Origin: Bradyrhizobium mercantei
Lineage (GTDB): Bacteria > Pseudomonadota > Alphaproteobacteria > Rhizobiales > Xanthobacteraceae
Direction: 5' to 3'
Assembly (NCBI RefSeq): GCF_001982635.1
Contig: NZ_MKFI01000006.1
Coordinates: 293,113 to 357,112, forward strand
Length of the DNA stretch: 64,000 bases
This document shows positions 24,708-33,199 of the stretch, piece after piece. Within the stretch, counting starts at the first letter, position 1. Every line of letters begins with the position of its first letter. Under the pieces are notes generated by a model. That model searched no databases. It saw only the letters and a program-made list of their open reading frames with translations, and was not told the origin of the DNA. The position numbers and the translations under genes were made by a program.

Positions 24708-25208
24708 TTAGTGCCCTGACAGGCTGATGATCGCACCCGAAGCATAGAGCCCGACGCCGAACACGGTATGGGTGACCAGGCTCTGCAGCCGCGCGGTCCA
24801 TGGATGGGACGTCCGGCTCGCGGCGATGCCCGCGCCCATCGCGGGCTGCAGCACCAGGAACGGTGCGGCCACACTGCCGATCCCGACCAGCAAGGCCGGT
24901 CCGATGGTCGGCTGCCGCGCCCAGTCGAGGCCGAAGAGCGCAAGCAGCACGCCGGCAAAGCCGATGCCGATCAGATAATGCGCGGCCCATCCGACGACCC
25001 GTTCGCCCGCAACCTGCGGCGACGCGGCGATGCGGTCGTGGCGCAGCCGCCCGGATGCGAGATGGCCGAGCCAGCGTCCGACCAGGGCATAGTCCAGCGA
25101 CGGGATGCCGAGCAGGCGCTTGCGGACCATCCCCCAGATGTCCATCACGATGGTCGCACCGGTCCCGATCAGCACCGCGCTCACCGCAAACTCCATCGCG
25201 TCAGCCAT
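24708..25208 (-). CDS. DUF2938 membrane protein
   Basis: A 166-residue protein with about four membrane helices. It opens MADAMEFAVSAVLIGTGATI and has VMDIWGMVRKRLLGIPSLDY, then HYLIGIGFAGVLLALFG and VTHTVFGVGLYASGAII, matching the DUF2938 family; function unknown. The ATG at 25208 overlaps the end of the upstream methyltransferase gene by eight bases (stop at 25201-25203), so the two are co-translated. The 30-codon extension upstream would run deep into that gene and is rejected. Confidence 0.87.
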   Translation of the reverse strand: MADAMEFAVSAVLIGTGATIVMDIWGMVRKRLLGIPSLDYALVGRWLGHLASGRLRHDRIAASPQVAGERVVGWAAHYLIGIGFAGVLLALFGLDWARQPTIGPALLVGIGSVAAPFLVLQPAMGAGIAASRTSHPWTARLQSLVTHTVFGVGLYASGAIISLSGH

Positions 25209-26064
25209 GGGCGGTCTCGGCCGGCGAACGCGCGGCGACCACCCAGCAGGCGGCGGAGAAGCAAATCTCGGTTCCGTGGACGTAGCGAGCGAAAGCACCG
25301 CGCACGGTCTCGATTACCTGCGTACGACGCGGCTCCTCCATCCCCTGCAGCATCACGCCGACCGGCCCGAGCCGGCCGACGTAGCGGGTCAACTCTGTTG
25401 CCGGAAAGCTCAGGGCGATATCGACCGGCTCGATCGCGATCGCGCCCCAGCCGCTGTCTTCCAGGATGCGCGCGACCCGCGCCCGGTCCGCGAAGCCGAA
25501 CTGCCCCGGCCCATCGGGACGCCGCGCGGGAAGATCCGGGAGCAGCGGCTTCGCCGCCCGCTCCGCCGTCGTCATGAAGGGATTCTCGGCCGCACTGCGC
25601 CAGACGACGAGGCGGAGCGCAGCACCCGGCCGGGCCGCGCGGCGCAAATTGGCGAACGCCTGCACCGGATCGGCGAAGAACATCACGCCGAGGCGCGAGA
25701 TGATCATGTCGAAACTCGCCGGCGCGAACGGATAGGTCTGCGCATCGGCGCAGACGAAGCTGGCCGGCCGCCCTTCCCGCTCGGCGCGGGCGCGGGCTGC
25801 TGTGATCATCGGGGCGGAGATGTCGATGCCGGTGCAATGTCCCTGCGGGCCGAGCGCACGAGCGACGGCGAACGTCGTGGCGCCGGTGCCGCAGCCGATG
25901 TCGAGCACATCGCGAGCCCCGGCATCGGACACCGCGCGAACAAGCAGCTCCTCGAGCGGCCTGAACATCGCCTCGAGCACGTCGCGGGTCTCGACCCAGG
26001 CCCGTCCCGCGGCGCCATTCCAGAGTTTGACCTGCTCGTCTTCGGCCTGCGATGCGGTACTCAT
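25201..26064 (-). CDS. Class I SAM-dependent methyltransferase
   Basis: A 287-residue soluble methyltransferase. Motif I is VLDIGCGTGATTF, followed by the acidic ribose loop TGIDISAP, and the next element is FDMIISRLGVMFFADP (motif IV region), with a UbiE/COQ5-like fold. It precedes the DUF2938 gene in the same operon and is divergent from a MerR-type regulator with a palindrome in the shared intergenic region, so both are probably under its control. Start at the ATG at 26064. The substrate is unknown. Confidence 0.88.
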   Translation of the reverse strand: MSTASQAEDEQVKLWNGAAGRAWVETRDVLEAMFRPLEELLVRAVSDAGARDVLDIGCGTGATTFAVARALGPQGHCTGIDISAPMITAARARAEREGRPASFVCADAQTYPFAPASFDMIISRLGVMFFADPVQAFANLRRAARPGAALRLVVWRSAAENPFMTTAERAAKPLLPDLPARRPDGPGQFGFADRARVARILEDSGWGAIAIEPVDIALSFPATELTRYVGRLGPVGVMLQGMEEPRRTQVIETVRGAFARYVHGTEICFSAACWVVAARSPAETAHG

Positions 26065-26134
26065 GATCTCGTCCTTCTTGCCTGGTCTGTTGCCTTGATG
26101 CTTGCCTTGCGCAAGCCGTTGGCGGCACACTGCC

Positions 26135-26151
26135 AGTTCAAGTGAACTTGA
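26135..26151. promoter_or_regulatory. MerR-type palindromic operator between divergent genes
   Basis: Overlapping inverted repeats AGTTCA-AG-TGAACT (26135-26148) and TCAAGT-GA-ACTTGA (26138-26151) lie in the short gap between the methyltransferase (reverse) and the MerR gene (forward). SoxR/MerR dimers bind similar palindromes within promoter spacers. The in-frame GTG at 26142 lies inside it, which argues for the downstream ATG of the MerR gene. Confidence 0.6.
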
Positions 26152-26162
26152 GGTCAAGGGCC

Positions 26163-26600
26163 ATGCGAGACGTCGACATTGCGGAGGTGGCGGAACTGTC
26201 GGGCGTACCCGCCTCGACCTTGCGCTTCTACGAGGAGAAGGGGCTGATCGCCTCGCATGGACGGCGCGGGCTGCGCCGCCTGTTCGATCCGGGCGTGCTG
26301 GACCGGCTGGCGCTGATCGCGCTCGGGCGCGCATCCGGCTTCTCGCTCGACGAGATCGCAAGGATGTTCGCGCCCGACGGCAAGCCGCGCATCGACCGGA
26401 AGATGCTCTCGGCCAAGGCCGACGAACTGGACCGCACCATTCGCAGGCTCAACGCGATGCGTGACGGCCTGCGCCATGCCGCGGTGTGCCCGGCGCCGAG
26501 CCATATGGAATGCCCGACCTTCCGCCGCCTGCTGCGGGTCGCGGCGGCCGGCAAGATGGAGACGCCGAAGACGACGAAGAAGTCACGACGCAAATTGTAG
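26163..26600 (+). CDS. MerR family transcriptional regulator
   Basis: A 145-residue MerR protein. The N-terminal winged helix reads DIAEVAELSGVPASTLRFYE, with the wing EKGLIASHGRRGLRRLFDPG, then the dimerisation helix through DRTIRRLNAMRDGLRHA. Two C-terminal cysteines (C109 and C117, CPAPSHMECP) could bind a metal or form a redox switch, but the pattern is not one I can assign to a known inducer class. It probably regulates the divergent methyltransferase/DUF2938 operon through the palindrome at 26135-26151. Its TAG stop is the first codon of a repeat element. Confidence 0.88.
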   Translation: MRDVDIAEVAELSGVPASTLRFYEEKGLIASHGRRGLRRLFDPGVLDRLALIALGRASGFSLDEIARMFAPDGKPRIDRKMLSAKADELDRTIRRLNAMRDGLRHAAVCPAPSHMECPTFRRLLRVAAAGKMETPKTTKKSRRKL

Positions 26601-26672
26601 CCCGGATGAGCGCAGCGACATCCGGGATGGTCCCGGGCGCGGCCCCGGATATCGCTTCGCTCATCCGGGCTA
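26598..26672. repeat. REP-like inverted repeat, family C copy 2
   Basis: Outer arms TAGCCCGGATGAGCGCAGCG and CGCTTCGCTCATCCGGGCTA match the copy at 24620-24703. The left TAG is the stop codon of the MerR gene and the right-end CTA (TAG on the reverse strand) is the stop of the convergent MFS gene. Confidence 0.93.
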
Positions 26673-27884
26673 CTTCCCCTTCGTCATGATCGTCACCGCC
26701 GCGATCAATTCGAGGGCAATGCAGCCGTAGAACGGCAGCGTGTAGCTGCCGGAGAGATCGTGCAGCAGCCCGATCACGCCGGGACCGAACGCATAGGTGA
26801 TCTGGTTGATCGCGGTGATCAGGCTGACCAGCACGCCGAACGCGCGCGGGTCGAATTCGCGCTGCACGATCAGCGCCGGCAGCGTGATCAGATTGCCGAC
26901 CGAGAAGCCGAACAGCGCGCAGGCCGCGATCTGCACCACGTCATTGTGCACGTTGATGATGAGGGCGAGCGCGATCGCCTGGCTGGCAAAGGACAGCGCC
27001 GACGCCAGCCTCTGGTTGAGCTGGTCGATCACGAAGGAGAAGGAGACGCGGCCGACCACGGCCATCGCGGTCAACAGCGCCATCGCCACCGTGGCGCGCT
27101 CGCGGCCGATCACCTGGTCGAGATAGGCGATCAGGTGGACGATGAAGCCGACCTGGGCGAACAGCACCAGTGCAAACGCAATCGAGACCGAGAGGAAGCG
27201 GATGTCGCGCAGCGCATTGGCGCGCACTTGCGTTGGCGACGGCGCGTCGGCCGCCGCCGACGTCACCGCGTGCAGATGCGCCGGCGGCCGCCCGACAAAG
27301 ATCAGGATGACAGGCACCATCACCACGACGAGCAGGACGGCAGCCGCGATCATCGCGCCGGAGAAGCCGAACGCGCCGATCCCGGCCACCAGTAGCGGCA
27401 CGCCGACGATGCCGCCGAAGCTCGCGCCGTTCAGCGCCAGGCTGATCGCCATGCCGCGCTTCTTGTCGAACCAGAGGCCGAGCGTGTTGGTGATGATGCC
27501 GAGGCTGGTGCCGGCCCAGCCGAACGCCAGCAGCGCGTCGGCGAGATAGAGCTGCCACGGCTCGCGCACCTCGCCGATCGCAACCGCCGCGATCGCCATC
27601 GCGAAGGTGCCCGCGATCAGGCAGAGGCGCGCGCCGAACGCCTTGATCGCCTCGCTGACGAAGGCGACCAGCGCGGCACCGAACAGATAGAAGAAGGTCG
27701 TGCCCGACGAGATCAGCGACGCCGGCCAGCCGTGCAGCTTGTGCAGCTCGGCGACATAGACGCTCTGCCCGTAGAAGCCCAGGCCCCAGCCGAAGGTCGC
27801 AAGCAGGAAGCAGACGACGACGATGCGCCAGCCCTCGTAACCGAGCGAGGATTCGTCAGGCAGCGTGGGTGAGGATGCGTCCAT
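26670..27884 (-). CDS. MFS transporter (OxlT/monocarboxylate-type)
   Basis: A 404-residue carrier with 12 hydrophobic helices. It opens with a short soluble leader (DESSLGYEGWRIVVVCFLLA) and has the MFS motif region FDKKRGMAISLALNGASFGG between helices 4 and 5; RGMA and NGASFGG are typical of the oxalate/formate-like and monocarboxylate clade. Substrate unassigned. Reverse-strand gene convergent with the MerR gene; its stop codon comes from a REP-like repeat. The next gene upstream is another, unrelated MFS carrier. Confidence 0.88.
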   Translation of the reverse strand: MDASSPTLPDESSLGYEGWRIVVVCFLLATFGWGLGFYGQSVYVAELHKLHGWPASLISSGTTFFYLFGAALVAFVSEAIKAFGARLCLIAGTFAMAIAAVAIGEVREPWQLYLADALLAFGWAGTSLGIITNTLGLWFDKKRGMAISLALNGASFGGIVGVPLLVAGIGAFGFSGAMIAAAVLLVVVMVPVILIFVGRPPAHLHAVTSAAADAPSPTQVRANALRDIRFLSVSIAFALVLFAQVGFIVHLIAYLDQVIGRERATVAMALLTAMAVVGRVSFSFVIDQLNQRLASALSFASQAIALALIINVHNDVVQIAACALFGFSVGNLITLPALIVQREFDPRAFGVLVSLITAINQITYAFGPGVIGLLHDLSGSYTLPFYGCIALELIAAVTIMTKGK

Positions 27885-27997
27885 TTCTTGCTCTTGCTTC
27901 CGACATCGTCATGACCGGGTTTAATCCGTTCTCATGATGTGGGAAGCCGTGCAAGCCGGTCATTTCGAGGCCGATCGAAGTGTCAGCACATGGCAGC

Positions 27998-28069
27998 AGC
28001 ATGATCCGGAAAAGTGCGAAGCGGTTTTCCCTCGCGACAAACGCGAAGCGTTTGCGCGGAGATCATGCT
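27998..28069. repeat. Repeat with AGCATGATC ends, family G copy 1
   Basis: AGCATGATCCGGAAAAGTGCG begins it (the last base dropped to respect length) and GATCATGCT ends it, flanking a middle with AACGCGAAGCGTTTGCGC. A shorter relative lies at 46117-46167. Similar elements are common between genes in this group of bacteria. Confidence 0.75.
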
Positions 28070-28081
28070 TAAGACAAAGCT

Positions 28082-29326
28082 TTAGATGCTTGGGTCCGGG
28101 ATTTCTTCCACCGCGCGCAATTTCGCGCGCCGCTTGGCGAATGACACGAACGACAGCACGGCAAGCCCGAGCAGCACCGGCGGGAACACCACCCAGTTGA
28201 CGGCATTCCAGCCGTAATGCGCGAGCAGCTGGCCCGACGAGAATGAGCCGATCGCCATCATGCCGAACACCAGGAAATCGTTGAACGCCTGCACCTTGTT
28301 GCGCTCCTGCGGCCGGTGGGTTTCCAGCACCAGCGCGGAGGCGCCGACGAACGCAAAATTCCAGCCGATCCCGAGCACGAACAGCGTCGCCCAGAAGTGC
28401 GGCGCCGTGATGCCCGACAGTCCGATCATCGCCGCGACCGCCTCCAGCGCCAGCCCGAGCGCAACGATTACCGGCGCGCCGAACCGCGCGATCAGCGAGC
28501 CGGTGAAGAAGCTCGGGCCGTACATCGCCACGATGTGCCACTGGATGCCGAAATTGGAATCGCTGACCGACAGCCCGCACATCTTCATCGCGAGCGGCGC
28601 CGAGGTCATCACCAGGTTCATCATCGGATAGGCGATCACGCCGCACAGCGCGGCGGCAATGAAGCGCGGCTGTTTTGCGATCTCGAGCAAGGGACGGCCG
28701 CCATGCAGGTCCGCCGCCGCGGGCTTCGGCGCGTCGACGCCCGAGAGCACCGCCATCGCCACCAGCGCGACCAGCGCCTGCATCACGAAGGAGAACGCGA
28801 ACAGATAGGGCGGCCAGATGTCCATGGTCCATTGCACGAGCTGCGGCCCGAGCACGCCGGCGAACACGCCGCCGGCCATCACCCAGGACACCGCCTTGGG
28901 CCGGAACGCGACGCTGGCGCCATCGGCCGCGGCGAAGCGGTAGGACTGCGCGACGGCGCCGTAGAGCCCGCCGAGGAAGGTCGCGCCGCAGAACAGCCAG
29001 AACGACGAATGCAGGATCGCGAAGGCGCCGAGCGCGCCGGTCAGCGTGCCGCAGAAGGTGCCGACGATGAAGGCGACGCGTCTTCCATAGGCGCGCGAGA
29101 TCGCGCCGGTCGGCAGCGTGCCGGCGGCAAGGCCGAGCACATACATCGAGAGCGGCACCGTCGCGAGCGAGATGTCAGGCGCCAGCGTCGCGCCGACGAT
29201 CGAGCCGGTGGCGAAGATCACCGCCGAATTGGCCCCGGTCAGCGCCTGCGCCGCCGCGAGCCGCCACACATTGCTGCGCGCCCGCGCGTCGTCGCTCGCC
29301 TCATCCGCAGCTGTCACGTCGATCAT
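28082..29326 (-). CDS. MFS transporter (YcaD/nickel-resistance-like clade)
   Basis: A 414-residue carrier. After a charged leader (VTAADEASDDARARSNVWRL), it has 12 hydrophobic helices; helix 2-3 carries GAISRAYGRRVAFIVGTF, the MFS motif A equivalent. The chosen start ATG at 29326 precedes this leader. The frame remains open up to 30112 but that part covers the HicB gene and a repeat, so it is not coding. The substrate is unknown; the clade name is a guess from overall helix layout. Same strand as the preceding MFS, with 197 bases between. Confidence 0.85.
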   Translation of the reverse strand: MIDVTAADEASDDARARSNVWRLAAAQALTGANSAVIFATGSIVGATLAPDISLATVPLSMYVLGLAAGTLPTGAISRAYGRRVAFIVGTFCGTLTGALGAFAILHSSFWLFCGATFLGGLYGAVAQSYRFAAADGASVAFRPKAVSWVMAGGVFAGVLGPQLVQWTMDIWPPYLFAFSFVMQALVALVAMAVLSGVDAPKPAAADLHGGRPLLEIAKQPRFIAAALCGVIAYPMMNLVMTSAPLAMKMCGLSVSDSNFGIQWHIVAMYGPSFFTGSLIARFGAPVIVALGLALEAVAAMIGLSGITAPHFWATLFVLGIGWNFAFVGASALVLETHRPQERNKVQAFNDFLVFGMMAIGSFSSGQLLAHYGWNAVNWVVFPPVLLGLAVLSFVSFAKRRAKLRAVEEIPDPSI

Positions 29327-29456
29327 CGGCCTTCCCGCCCTGAAGCCCCGGCGGGAGCCTCCAATCGCCGGCACTATGGAGAGCGGGTAGCGGCCGATCA
29401 ACCGGCGCAAACGGACGAAGGCCATGCGGGAGGCGCACGAGGGGATGGCCCACTCC

Positions 29457-29562
29457 GTCATTCCGGGGCTCGCGAAGCGAGAGCCCGGAATCCATTCATC
29501 CACGGAGCGTGCGGAGCAATGGATTCCGGGCTCGCGCCAAGAGGCGCGCCCCGGAATGACGC
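29457..29562. repeat. 106-bp inverted repeat, family D
   Basis: It begins CGTCATTCCGGGGCTCGCGA and ends CGCGCCCCGGAATGACG, with an internal pair GGAATCCATT and AATGGATTCC. Hairpin-forming, of a type widespread between genes in these genomes. Confidence 0.85.
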
Positions 29563-29577
29563 GAGGGTGCAATCGCT

Positions 29578-30075
29578 TTACCGCACCGGCTTCTTGCCCG
29601 GCCGCTTCTCGGCGCGCAGCGCGCCGGTCTTGTGCACCTTGGAGCGCGGCGCGATCGGGGCGCCGCGCGGATAGCCGCCCGGCCATTCCAGCGCGAGCGA
29701 GCTCGCGAAGCCGAAGAAGCTCGAGCGGCTCATGCCGAGCTCGGCGGCGCGCTTGTCGATCCGTGTGATCAGGCTTTTCGGCAAGTAGACATTGACGCGC
29801 TCGGATGGATCCGGCGGATCGACGCCGACCATGAAGAAGGCGGCGACGTCGGAGCCCTTGGGCGGCACGATCCGTTCGATCGGCGTCGGCTCCGGCAGCG
29901 CATGGCCCTGCTCGACCCAGCCGTCGACCGCCTGCGCCAGCGCGTGCTCGGCACGCTCGATCGCCGCTTCCTGCGACTTGCCGCCGGCGACGCAGCCGGG
30001 GAAATCCGGAAACCACGCCCCGAACGCGCCGCGCGGACCGCGCTCCAGCACGGCGGGATAAAGCCGTCTCTTCAT
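29578..30075 (-). CDS. HicB family antitoxin-like protein, no HicA partner
   Basis: A 165-residue protein with an N-terminal HicB domain (YPAVLERGPRGAFGAWFPDF, then GCVAGGKSQEAAIERAEHAL), and a C-terminal ribbon-helix-helix DNA-binding segment (VNVYLPKSLITRIDKRAAEL). HicB normally pairs with a ~60-residue HicA mRNA interferase encoded just upstream, but only 79 bases separate it from the divergent gene, so no hicA fits there and none is seen downstream. It is probably a solitary regulator. A palindrome just upstream is its likely operator. The C-terminal tail is Lys/Arg-rich. Confidence 0.85.
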   Translation of the reverse strand: MKRRLYPAVLERGPRGAFGAWFPDFPGCVAGGKSQEAAIERAEHALAQAVDGWVEQGHALPEPTPIERIVPPKGSDVAAFFMVGVDPPDPSERVNVYLPKSLITRIDKRAAELGMSRSSFFGFASSLALEWPGGYPRGAPIAPRSKVHKTGALRAEKRPGKKPVR

Positions 30076-30102
30076 TCTGGCCTCCGTCGTCCGAGTATGC
30101 TA

Positions 30103-30126
30103 TTTCACACACCTCGGTGTGTCAAA
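30103..30126. promoter_or_regulatory. Palindromic operator between hicB and the divergent methyltransferase
   Basis: A perfect core ACACACC-TC-GGTGTGT (30107-30122) sits between TTT and AAA arms, giving a 24-base near-perfect palindrome. A partial half-site TCACACAA follows at 30127. HicB ribbon-helix-helix proteins bind such sites to autoregulate, and this one could also repress the divergent methyltransferase. Confidence 0.65.
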
Positions 30127-30153
30127 TCACACAACAAGCAGGAGCGTGCGGCA

Positions 30154-31026
30154 ATGGACCCGCAAGCCGAACTCCGCATCGTCCGCGCGGCCTATGCCAA
30201 GCAGATCCTGGCCGCCGCCAATGTCGTCAACGCGCGGCTGATGGAGGCCTTTGCCGCCATTCCGCGCGAGGACTTCGTCGGCCCGGGACCGTGGATGATG
30301 CTGCGATGGTGGACCCGCGATTACGTGCCGACGCCCGATGCCGATCCGGTCTATCTCTACACCAACGATCTCATCGCCTTGCGGCCCGAGCGGCGCCTCA
30401 ACAACGGCCAGCCGTCGCTGCACGCGCATCTCATGCACCAGGCCGCGCCTGCCCGTGGCGAGCACGTCGTGCATATCGGCACGGGCACCGGCTACTACAC
30501 GGCAATTCTCGCTCATCTGGTCGGACCGTCCGGCCGCGTGACCGGCGTCGAATACGACCCGGACCTTGCGGCGCGCGCCCGCGCCAATCTCAGAGCCTAC
30601 GCCAATGTCGAGATCATCGAAGGCGACGGCACGCTGGTCTCGTTCGATCCAGCCGATGTGATCTACGTCAACGCCGGCTGCACCCGGCCTGCCGCGCGAT
30701 GGCTCGACGGCCTCGCCGATGGCGGCCGCCTGATCCTGCCGCTGACATCCGACGAAGGATTCAAGGGCGGCGCGCCGGAGCAGGTGGCGCGCTCCGGCGC
30801 TGTATTCCGGGTCCGACGCGAGGGCGCAGAGTATCACGCCGACTGGATATCACCGGTCGCGATCATTCCCTGCGACGGCGGCCGCGACGAGACGTCGGAA
30901 AAGGCGCTGGCCGAAGCCTTCGCCCGCGGCGGCTGGCAGAAGGTGACGCGGCTCACCCGGGACGCCGGGATTCCCGAAGAGCGTTGCTGGCTGCGCGGGG
31001 ATGGGTGGTGCCTCGCCTACAGTTGA
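30154..31026 (+). CDS. Protein-L-isoaspartate O-methyltransferase-like enzyme
   Basis: A 290-residue methyltransferase. The SAM site is VVHIGTGTGYYTAILAHLVG (PCMT-type GxGxGYY), with EYDPDLAARARANL as the acidic ribose loop. The N-terminal region contains IPREDFVGPGPW, typical of the PCMT family. It is larger than standard Pcm (~210) because of a C-terminal extension. The family repairs isoaspartyl residues; the divergent members sometimes methylate other substrates. Start at the ATG at 30154 after AGGAGCGTGCGGCA. It shares its promoter region with the divergent HicB gene. Confidence 0.83.
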   Translation: MDPQAELRIVRAAYAKQILAAANVVNARLMEAFAAIPREDFVGPGPWMMLRWWTRDYVPTPDADPVYLYTNDLIALRPERRLNNGQPSLHAHLMHQAAPARGEHVVHIGTGTGYYTAILAHLVGPSGRVTGVEYDPDLAARARANLRAYANVEIIEGDGTLVSFDPADVIYVNAGCTRPAARWLDGLADGGRLILPLTSDEGFKGGAPEQVARSGAVFRVRREGAEYHADWISPVAIIPCDGGRDETSEKALAEAFARGGWQKVTRLTRDAGIPEERCWLRGDGWCLAYS

Positions 31027-31123
31027 TCCGCACGTGGCGTCCTCCCGCGGGCCCCACAATAGACAGGAGGCGAGTGCCCGCGTAAATCAAGGAACCGTCA
31101 CCAGACCTGATGGAGCCAGTGCT

Positions 31124-33193
31124 GTGTCCTCAGACGAAAGGCCCACTCTCGCTGCCCCCGACGATGATCCCTATCTGTGGCTGGAGGATATCGAGGGGAA
31201 GCACGCGCTGGAGTTCGTCGAGCGGCAGAGCCGGCTGACGCTGGAAAAATTCGGCGGCGCGCGATTCGCAGCCGATCGTGATGAACTGGCGGCGATCTAT
31301 GACCGCCCGGACAATATCCCCTATGTCACGCGCCGCGGCGGGCTGCTCTACAATGTGTGGAAGGACGCGAAGAATCCGCGCGGCCTGTGGCGACGAACGA
31401 CCCTCGAGGAATTTCGCAAACCACATCCCGAATGGGACATCCTGCTGGATGTCGACAGGCTTGCAGCCGACGAAGGCAAGGACTGGCTGCTGAGCTGGAC
31501 GCACGCGCCTCCCGAGGCGGCATCACGTGCTATCGTCGGCCTGTCGCGTGGCGGCAGCGACGCCGCCATGCTGCGCGAGTTCGATCTGGAGGCGAAGCGC
31601 TTCGTTGCCGACGGATTCGTGCTGCCGGAAGCAAAGAGCGGTGCGGAATGGGCCGATGCCGATACGCTGCTGCTGTCGAGCGCGCTCGGCGAGGGCATGG
31701 CCACGTCCTCCGGTTACGCGCGAACCGTACGGCTGTGGCGCCGTGGTGAGCCGGTCGAGCAGGCGCCGGTGGTCTTCGACGCCCCCGCCGATCATATGGC
31801 CGTGTACTGCGGCGGCGACCGGACCGGACCGCTTCCTCGCTTCTGGTTCACCGATCGAATCGATTTCTTCAACCTGCATGTCTGGCTCGGTGACGCGACC
31901 GGTGGCAGAACCAGGCTCGATCTGCCCACCGACATCTGGCTCGAGGCGCAGCGGGATTGGCTCGCGGTGAAACTGCGTTCGGCATGGACGGTGGCCGGGA
32001 CGACCTATGCGGCGGACAGCGTGATCGGCATTTCGCTGTCGGCGTTTCTCGCCGGCGACCGCCGCTTCACTGTCATCTTCGAACCGGGTGCGCGTCGCGC
32101 GCTGCAGGGGTTCTTGTGGACCGCCGACCGGCTGATCCTGTCGATTCTCGACGACCTGCGGCCGGTGTTCGAAATCTGCACACCTGCGGCGGACGGCTGG
32201 GCGCACCAGCGGCTGCAAGGACTTCCCGAGATCGGCGTTGTCGACGCCTGGCGCTTTGACGTCCATGAGGCCGAGAGCAACGGAGACATGCTGGCCAACA
32301 TCCAGGATCCGCTGACGCCGCCCTCGCTGATGTTGATCGAGCAAGTCGGAAGCCCGACGCTGCTGAAGCAGGCTCCGAAAACCTTTTCCGCCGACGGTCT
32401 CGTCATCACACAGCACGAGGCCGTCTCGGTCGATGGCGAGCGAATCCCCTATGTGCAGGTCGGTCCCACCACCGAAACCGGCGATGCTCCGGTCTATATG
32501 ACCGCGTATGGCGGCTTCGGCCTTGCCGTGAAGCCGTATTACAGTTCGGCGCTCGGCAAGCTGTGGCTGGAGCGCGGCGGCACCACGGTGCAGGCCAACA
32601 TCCGCGGCGGCGGCGAGTTCGGCACGCGCTGGCACGATGCCGGCCGCCATGCCGGCAAGCGGCTGTCGCACGACGATTTCGCTGCGGTCGCCGCCGATCT
32701 TGTCCGGCGCGGCGTCACCCGGCCGGGCCGCATCGCCGCGGAAGGCGGCTCGAATGGCGGCATCCTGATCACCAATATGCTGACCCGCTATCCGGAACGG
32801 TTCGGCGCCCTGTTCTGCACGATTCCGCTGATCGACATGCGCCGCTACACCAGGCTGTTGGCCGGCGCGAGCTGGATCGCGGAATACGGCGATCCCGACA
32901 AGCCGGAGGAATGGGACTGGCTCAAGACCTATTCGGCCTATCATGCAGCGAAGCCGGGACAGCATTATCCGCCGATCCTGATCGCGACCACGAAGCGCGA
33001 CGATCGCGTGCATCCTGGCCATGCCCGCAAGATGACCGCCAAGCTGCAGGCGATGGGGTACGAGGCCTATCTCTATGAGGCGGCCGCCGGAGGTCACGGC
33101 TTCGGCAAGGACAACCAGGAACGCGCGACCTTCATCGCGCTCGGCCACACCTTCCTGAGGGAGAAGATCGGCTGGATCGACGGCAATTCGTGA
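31124..33193 (+). CDS. Prolyl oligopeptidase-type serine peptidase (family S9)
   Basis: A 689-residue peptidase. The N-terminal part has the prolyl-oligopeptidase opening DDDPYLWLEDIEGKHALEFV and a beta-propeller domain; the C-terminal alpha/beta hydrolase domain has nucleophile EGGSNGGILITNML (Ser in G-x-S-x-G), Asp in TTKRDDRVHPGHARK, and His in AAGGHGFGKDN. It cleaves short peptides, typically after Pro. I choose the GTG at 31124 (eight bases after GGAG). No signal peptide is visible, so it is probably cytoplasmic. Single gene between the methyltransferase and the convergent DUF938 gene. Confidence 0.9.
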   Translation: MSSDERPTLAAPDDDPYLWLEDIEGKHALEFVERQSRLTLEKFGGARFAADRDELAAIYDRPDNIPYVTRRGGLLYNVWKDAKNPRGLWRRTTLEEFRKPHPEWDILLDVDRLAADEGKDWLLSWTHAPPEAASRAIVGLSRGGSDAAMLREFDLEAKRFVADGFVLPEAKSGAEWADADTLLLSSALGEGMATSSGYARTVRLWRRGEPVEQAPVVFDAPADHMAVYCGGDRTGPLPRFWFTDRIDFFNLHVWLGDATGGRTRLDLPTDIWLEAQRDWLAVKLRSAWTVAGTTYAADSVIGISLSAFLAGDRRFTVIFEPGARRALQGFLWTADRLILSILDDLRPVFEICTPAADGWAHQRLQGLPEIGVVDAWRFDVHEAESNGDMLANIQDPLTPPSLMLIEQVGSPTLLKQAPKTFSADGLVITQHEAVSVDGERIPYVQVGPTTETGDAPVYMTAYGGFGLAVKPYYSSALGKLWLERGGTTVQANIRGGGEFGTRWHDAGRHAGKRLSHDDFAAVAADLVRRGVTRPGRIAAEGGSNGGILITNMLTRYPERFGALFCTIPLIDMRRYTRLLAGASWIAEYGDPDKPEEWDWLKTYSAYHAAKPGQHYPPILIATTKRDDRVHPGHARKMTAKLQAMGYEAYLYEAAAGGHGFGKDNQERATFIALGHTFLREKIGWIDGNS

Positions 33194-33199
33194 GCGCAG

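Noticed and set aside
26142..26162. GTG start for the MerR gene
   Set aside because: It falls inside the palindromic operator; the ATG at 26163 gives the normal MerR N-terminus.
24620..26672. CRISPR array
   Set aside because: The repeats are inverted and two in number, separated by whole genes, not direct repeats with regular spacers.
30076..30153. hicA toxin gene next to hicB
   Set aside because: Only about 78 bases lie between hicB and the divergent gene, too short for hicA, and no frame of that type appears on either strand.
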